In this document: piece by piece, positions 60,027-64,000 of the stretch
Layout of the letters: each line of letters begins with the position of its first letter
Numbering within the stretch: position 1 is the stretch's first letter
NCBI GenBank assembly: GCA_963693285.1
Contig: OY848931.1
Location: 4,010,079-4,074,078 of the forward strand
Reading direction: 5' to 3'
Length of the DNA stretch: 64,000 nucleotides
From: Xestospongia muta
Taxonomy: Eukaryota > Porifera > Demospongiae > Haplosclerida > Petrosiidae
Notes under the pieces: model-generated
Database searches by the model: none
What the model was told of the DNA's origin: nothing
What the model saw: only the letters and a program-made list of their open reading frames with translations
Translations under genes and position numbers: made by a program

Positions 60027-62591
60027 AGTATGACCAGTATTACTAAAACAAGTATAACAAGTATAACCAGTATGACCAGTATGACCAGTACAAACATTAT
60101 ATCTACACCATCTCCAAGTCCTATAACTTGTCCTACTGATGGTATATGGCCAGAGACACTACAAGGTCATAATGTCACTGGTTTTTACTGTTATAAAGGA
60201 ACTGTTAATGGTAAATGATAACATCTCTTATCCTTACATTATAATCCTCTCTAACAGGTACCAGACTATGTAAACAAGATGGAAACTGGGATGATAATAT
60301 TTATTGTTTTACTAGTGAACAATTTAATACTGTATTATCAAAAGTATAGCACTAATATAATTTATAATATCATCTCTCACTCTGTTACATACACAGATCA
60401 ATAGTTCTTCTATAACAGCTTTGAGAATATTAAGTGAAAATAATGAAGATATAACAGTTGATGAAACCATTTTCTTATTGTCTACTATTGTTAATAACCA
60501 GTTAAACCAGTCACCAGAACCTGTTTCTATTAATTTCACTAAGGTATCTATAATCATAATATTGTATGATATATTACATTATTACAGTATTTTAATAATG
60601 TGATCATTAATTTACTAACCAATGAGAATATTCCTGATGACAAGGTAAGGTCTATTGTTTATATAGCACTAATTACATGACTCATGATTACATCATTAAC
60701 AATTATATTACTAATTATAGGATAAGAGGAGATCTATTGGTAGTCAACTCCTCCTAACATTAGATCTATTTGCACTATATCTCTATAATACTACAGGACT
60801 ACAGATGATAGGAGATACTATTGGTAGGTATATATATATATATTAGTTGTATACTCTATGTCTCTCTTGTATATATAGCATTTACTGTTAAAGAGATTAC
60901 AACTATAACTGGTCCAATTCAAGCAATATCTGTTAATGATAATTCTATTATATTACTTCCTGATATATTTGATAATCTACCAGTTAAAATAGCTTCATTT
61001 TACTACCAAAATTTATCAAGATGGTTACCTCCTGATCATCCTAACCAATCTATCATATCTCCAGTTCTCTCTTCTACTAATTGTACAGACTGTTCTATAA
61101 CAGATCTGACTACACCAGTTAACATCTTGTTTAACTTGTCTAGTCAACAGGTATAACAAGACATACTCAGTTGTCATAGCAACCATATCTCTTCTCCCTC
61201 TACACAGATATCAAGTAGTGATAATTTATCATGTGTATATTGGAAGTTTGAATTGTACATAATCCTATCAGTAATATATTGAGTGTATTATATCTCCTAT
61301 TAGATCTGATATAAGATTACCAAGTGGAACAGTAATGGGTGTGGTCTTATTAGTCAAGAGGGTTCAACAGTAAGGTGTCAATGTGATCATCTAACACACT
61401 TTGCTATTCTACTTAGTCCAGGAGTACCAGTATGCCTGTCTGTATGTCTGTATATATAACTGTCCATTTTATAGATTAGTGAGAAAGATCATAAAATCCT
61501 TCAAACTATAGGAGTTGTGTTATTACCTATCTCTCTGATATGTATGTTACTGACAATATTGACCTATCTTTGTATGAGGTAAGATACACACACACATATA
61601 TCAGTGATAATATATCTGTCCATAGATCACTGTGGAATATGGGAAACTATATTCATGTTATGTTATGTAGTAATTTATTTATAGCACAACTTCTATTTGT
61701 AGTGGGTATTGAACAAACCAAGTATTGGGTATGTGATCATGTGACTGTCACGTGATTATTGTTGTTATTTAGTATGTGTGTTCATCAATAGCTGTAGTAC
61801 TGCAGTACATGTTTCTAGTGACATTCATGTGGATGTTAATGGAGGGTGTGGTCTTATACATTGTTTTGGTTAAGGTCTTTGTCACACATCCTAAACGCTA
61901 CATAATAAGTTTTACACTACTGAGTTATGGTTTGTTAATTCTATTCATTGATGTATTAATTATTATGAGTATTATTAGGTATTCCTGGAGTATACATGTT
62001 GATTATAGTACCCATTGGGTATCTTGTTGGTAGTGATGAAAACCACACCCACTACTTGTTATACGAGAATGAAAAACTGGTTGCGTGAGTAATAAAGCTG
62101 TAATAACTTAATGATAATATTTATTAATTTATAGATGTTGGCTAAATTATGAGAGTGGATTTATATGGACATTTATTACACCAGTTATTATAATACTTCT
62201 AGTAATTTTAATGGATGGATGGATTGATGATAATGTCATGACACTTTTCAGATCAATATTGGGTTCTTCATCATGTCTATTGTTATAATGAGAAGACATC
62301 AAAAACATCAACTACATAAAGATCAAACTGCTAATGTCAAGTATGATGGACTTATTGTGTTAATTATCATTTTTTTCTGCAGACAAATGATAAAAGCTTC
62401 TATATCACTTACTATAGTGATGGGTATAGGATGGCTAGCTAATGTTCTTTTCTTTAGTGACAAATTACTGTTGATTGCATATATAATGACAGTCTTTATT
62501 GCTGGTCAAGGTATTATTATCTTCATACTTTACGTCCCTCTATCTACACCTGTAAGTCCTATCATTACTAGTATGTATAAATGTCACAAAC

Positions 62592-62619
62592 GCACACACA
62601 CACACACACACACACACAT

Positions 62620-62658
<39 letters not shown>
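62592..62658 (+). repeat. (CA)n tract in the G9 intron after TM7
   Basis: About 67 bp of CA with one ATG interruption, immediately before the ATACAG acceptor. The same intron in other copies has only about 4-10 CA units. Confidence 0.95.
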
Positions 62659-62660
<2 letters not shown>

Positions 62661-63078
62661 GGTAAGAAAGGCATACTCAAAATGGTGGTATGATAAAAAG
62701 AGAAAATCTCAATTATTCAATAAAATGTATTTCACTAATCCAACTTCATTACAGACATCAGTGAGTTACAATAATGACATTATCATGACATCTTATTTCC
62801 TTACAGAGTAATGTTAAAAAAACTGAAAGATCAGTTTCTGCTGTTAATAGCTCTGGACAATATACTTTAGGAACAATTGATGGTATATATGTATATATGT
62901 ACAGCTGGTAATGATCTATTGTTCACTGTTAGAGAGTACATCAGATACTTTGAAGAAATCTACATTAAAGAATGGTGAACAACATAATGAGACTGAACTG
63001 GTCGGGGAATCATCATATTCTAAAGAAGGAAATGAGATTGTATCTAGTTTTAAATTCCTAATAGTCGATAAATCATGA

Positions 63079-63945
63079 CATTAATAATATTAAAATGTAG
63101 TTATGTATTGTGGTTTGTTAGTTAATTGATTATGTTGTTGTTATTAATATTTAACACATAATTTAATCTATTTTTAGTTCCCTATACTGTACAACTTTAC
63201 CAAATATATTCACTAAAAAAATTTACACAATAGACTTATGATTAACTACACAAGTTAAAATTAATGGACATAACTCAGTAAAATACACAAAGTCATCAAA
63301 TGTAAGTAGTAGATGTAGTTACTATATAGTTGATGAAAAATATATATTCTAAAATATAAAGATTGTTTATAATTAAAATTATTATTGGTGGATATTTTGG
63401 TAATGAGAATAACTTCTTTACACAATATCTCTGTGAACATTGTTGTCAGATGATATCATATGAGAGAAGAAATATCATTGATTTCTTTAAACAGATTGTT
63501 ATTTAGTTATGAATTTTGTTCAATTCACAAGCAAACAATTTGTTCCATTGTTGTCAATTGTTTATAATCCTTTAATGTGAGGATGACAATAAAAACAACT
63601 CATACAAGTTCAACATAGGAATGACAATATAGATATCCCTACATAGTAATCACAATATCAAGTGCATAATGTATTGTCATGATAGTTATAGTGGAATTTT
63701 GAGACAAACAGTGCTATAATTAATATCAAAATGTAGTGATGTATTGTGGTTTTGTTTAATTAACTTTAATTGTTTAATTAAAATGACCAATCAGTTTTAA
63801 TATAGTCTCTTTATATATGTACATGACTACTTAACACATCATTGATAAGATCATTAAATTGTTAATTAGATAATAGTATTAGATTATTTTTAAAGAATTA
63901 CTTGATCAATTAACAAACAATAGAATCTAGCAAGTGAGCAATTAA
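63079..63945. other. Unique-looking AT-rich spacer after G9
   Basis: After about 63140 the usual receptor 3' flank ends and no orphan exon-4 fragment, relic module or CT tract follows. One short block near 63715-63775 resembles the post-receptor flank again (AAAATGTAGTGATGTATTGTGG). No gene is recognised. Confidence 0.4.
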
Positions 63946-64000
63946 TTTAATTACAATATACTAATTGTATAATACCCCATAATAATACATTACAGTACAT
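63946..64000 (+). other. Start of another 72-aa gene unit at the window edge
   Basis: The last 55 bp (AATTACAATATACTAATTGT..., then a CCCCATAATAATAC block) match the region 140-180 bp upstream of the 72-aa genes at 6145 and 42340. A fifth copy probably begins just outside the window. Confidence 0.6.

Larger units (their letters stand above)
57624..63078 (+). pseudogene. G9: receptor with deleted Reelin modules, expanded mucin-like linker and GPS frameshift
   Basis: Exons: 57624-57718, 57795-57959, 58004-60210, 60258-60343, 60397-60543, 60588-60644, 60721-60823, 60879-61150, 61208-61254, 61304-61429, 61475-61578, 61626-61728, 61773-61929, 61979-62084, 62135-62201, 62252-62340, 62383-62551, 62662-62760, 62807-62882, 62933-63078. 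Exon 2 is an in-frame fusion of the first 47 codons of normal exon 2 with the last 11 of exon 3 (T-T-V-A joined to L-T-L-K-Q-Y), which removes most Reelin-like sequence. Exon 3 holds the 15-unit Ser/Thr array. In the GPS exon seven bases are missing after CCAAGTGG, which deletes the GPS tryptophan and leads to TAA at 61371-61373. The predicted product is about 1082 residues, secreted, with mucin-like linker, HRM and most of GAIN. The 7TM exons downstream are still open in phase. The final stop TCTTAG has lost a T, so the last exon would run to TGA 63076-63078, and the polyadenylation hexamer is GATAAA. Confidence 0.8.

Noticed and set aside
58154..60097. Open reading frame of 647 codons on the minus strand
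   Set aside because: It is the antisense shadow of the 117-bp coding repeat; a stop-free period divisible by three keeps both strands open. No splice or start context supports it.

Overview
The window looks like a metazoan nuclear locus. It is AT-rich, every gene lies on the + strand, and coding sequence is split by many very short GT-AG introns (about 42-180 nt) with tiny spacers. Gene content is a lineage-specific tandem expansion of adhesion-class (family B2) GPCRs. This fits a compact invertebrate genome such as a demosponge (an Amphimedon-like sponge is my best guess), but I cannot prove the species from the sequence.

I reconstructed nine paralogous genes (G1-G9) exon by exon, checking that splice phases match at every junction. 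The complete form has about 21 exons. It encodes a signal peptide, two to three Reelin-repeat-like modules, an optional Ser/Thr linker, a hormone-receptor motif (HRM), a GAIN domain ending in a canonical GPS cleavage site, a 7TM bundle and a short cytoplasmic tail. G1 (592-4817), G3 (12908-17319), G5 (27283-31825) and G8 (49014-53394) are open end to end. G4 (19898-25187) has an extra N-terminal region and one in-frame stop. G6 (34233-38808) has a nonsense codon assembled across an exon junction. G9 (57624-63078) has lost most of its Reelin-like part, expanded the Ser/Thr linker to 15 x 39 residues, and has a frameshift inside the GPS exon. G2 (8575-10255) and G7 (44641-46331) stop just inside the HRM and would be secreted ectodomains. 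Each is followed about 155 bp downstream by a 72-codon ORF for a small six-cysteine secreted protein; two more copies of that ORF follow deletion remnants (6145, 42340).

Between genes lie broken repeats of gene parts: relic 5' modules (exon 1, (CT)n intron, start of exon 2), relic exon-4 fragments behind every complete receptor, deletion fusions, two minisatellite families (82 bp and 132-141 bp) and a foldback element in five copies. About 5.3-19.8 kb corresponds to about 41.5-55.4 kb at an offset near 36 kb. Separately, about 28.7-33.85 kb corresponds to 35.7-40.85 kb at an offset near 6.98 kb and is almost identical in its right half.

The most striking points are Reelin-like modules on adhesion GPCRs, variation concentrated in a few loops of exon 2 while the 7TM part is nearly invariant, soluble truncated paralogues beside small cysteine-rich secreted proteins, and a (CT)n microsatellite of very different length serving as the polypyrimidine tract of intron 1 in almost every copy. 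A self/non-self or pathogen recognition role, or a receptor-ligand-decoy cluster, is conceivable but is inference only.
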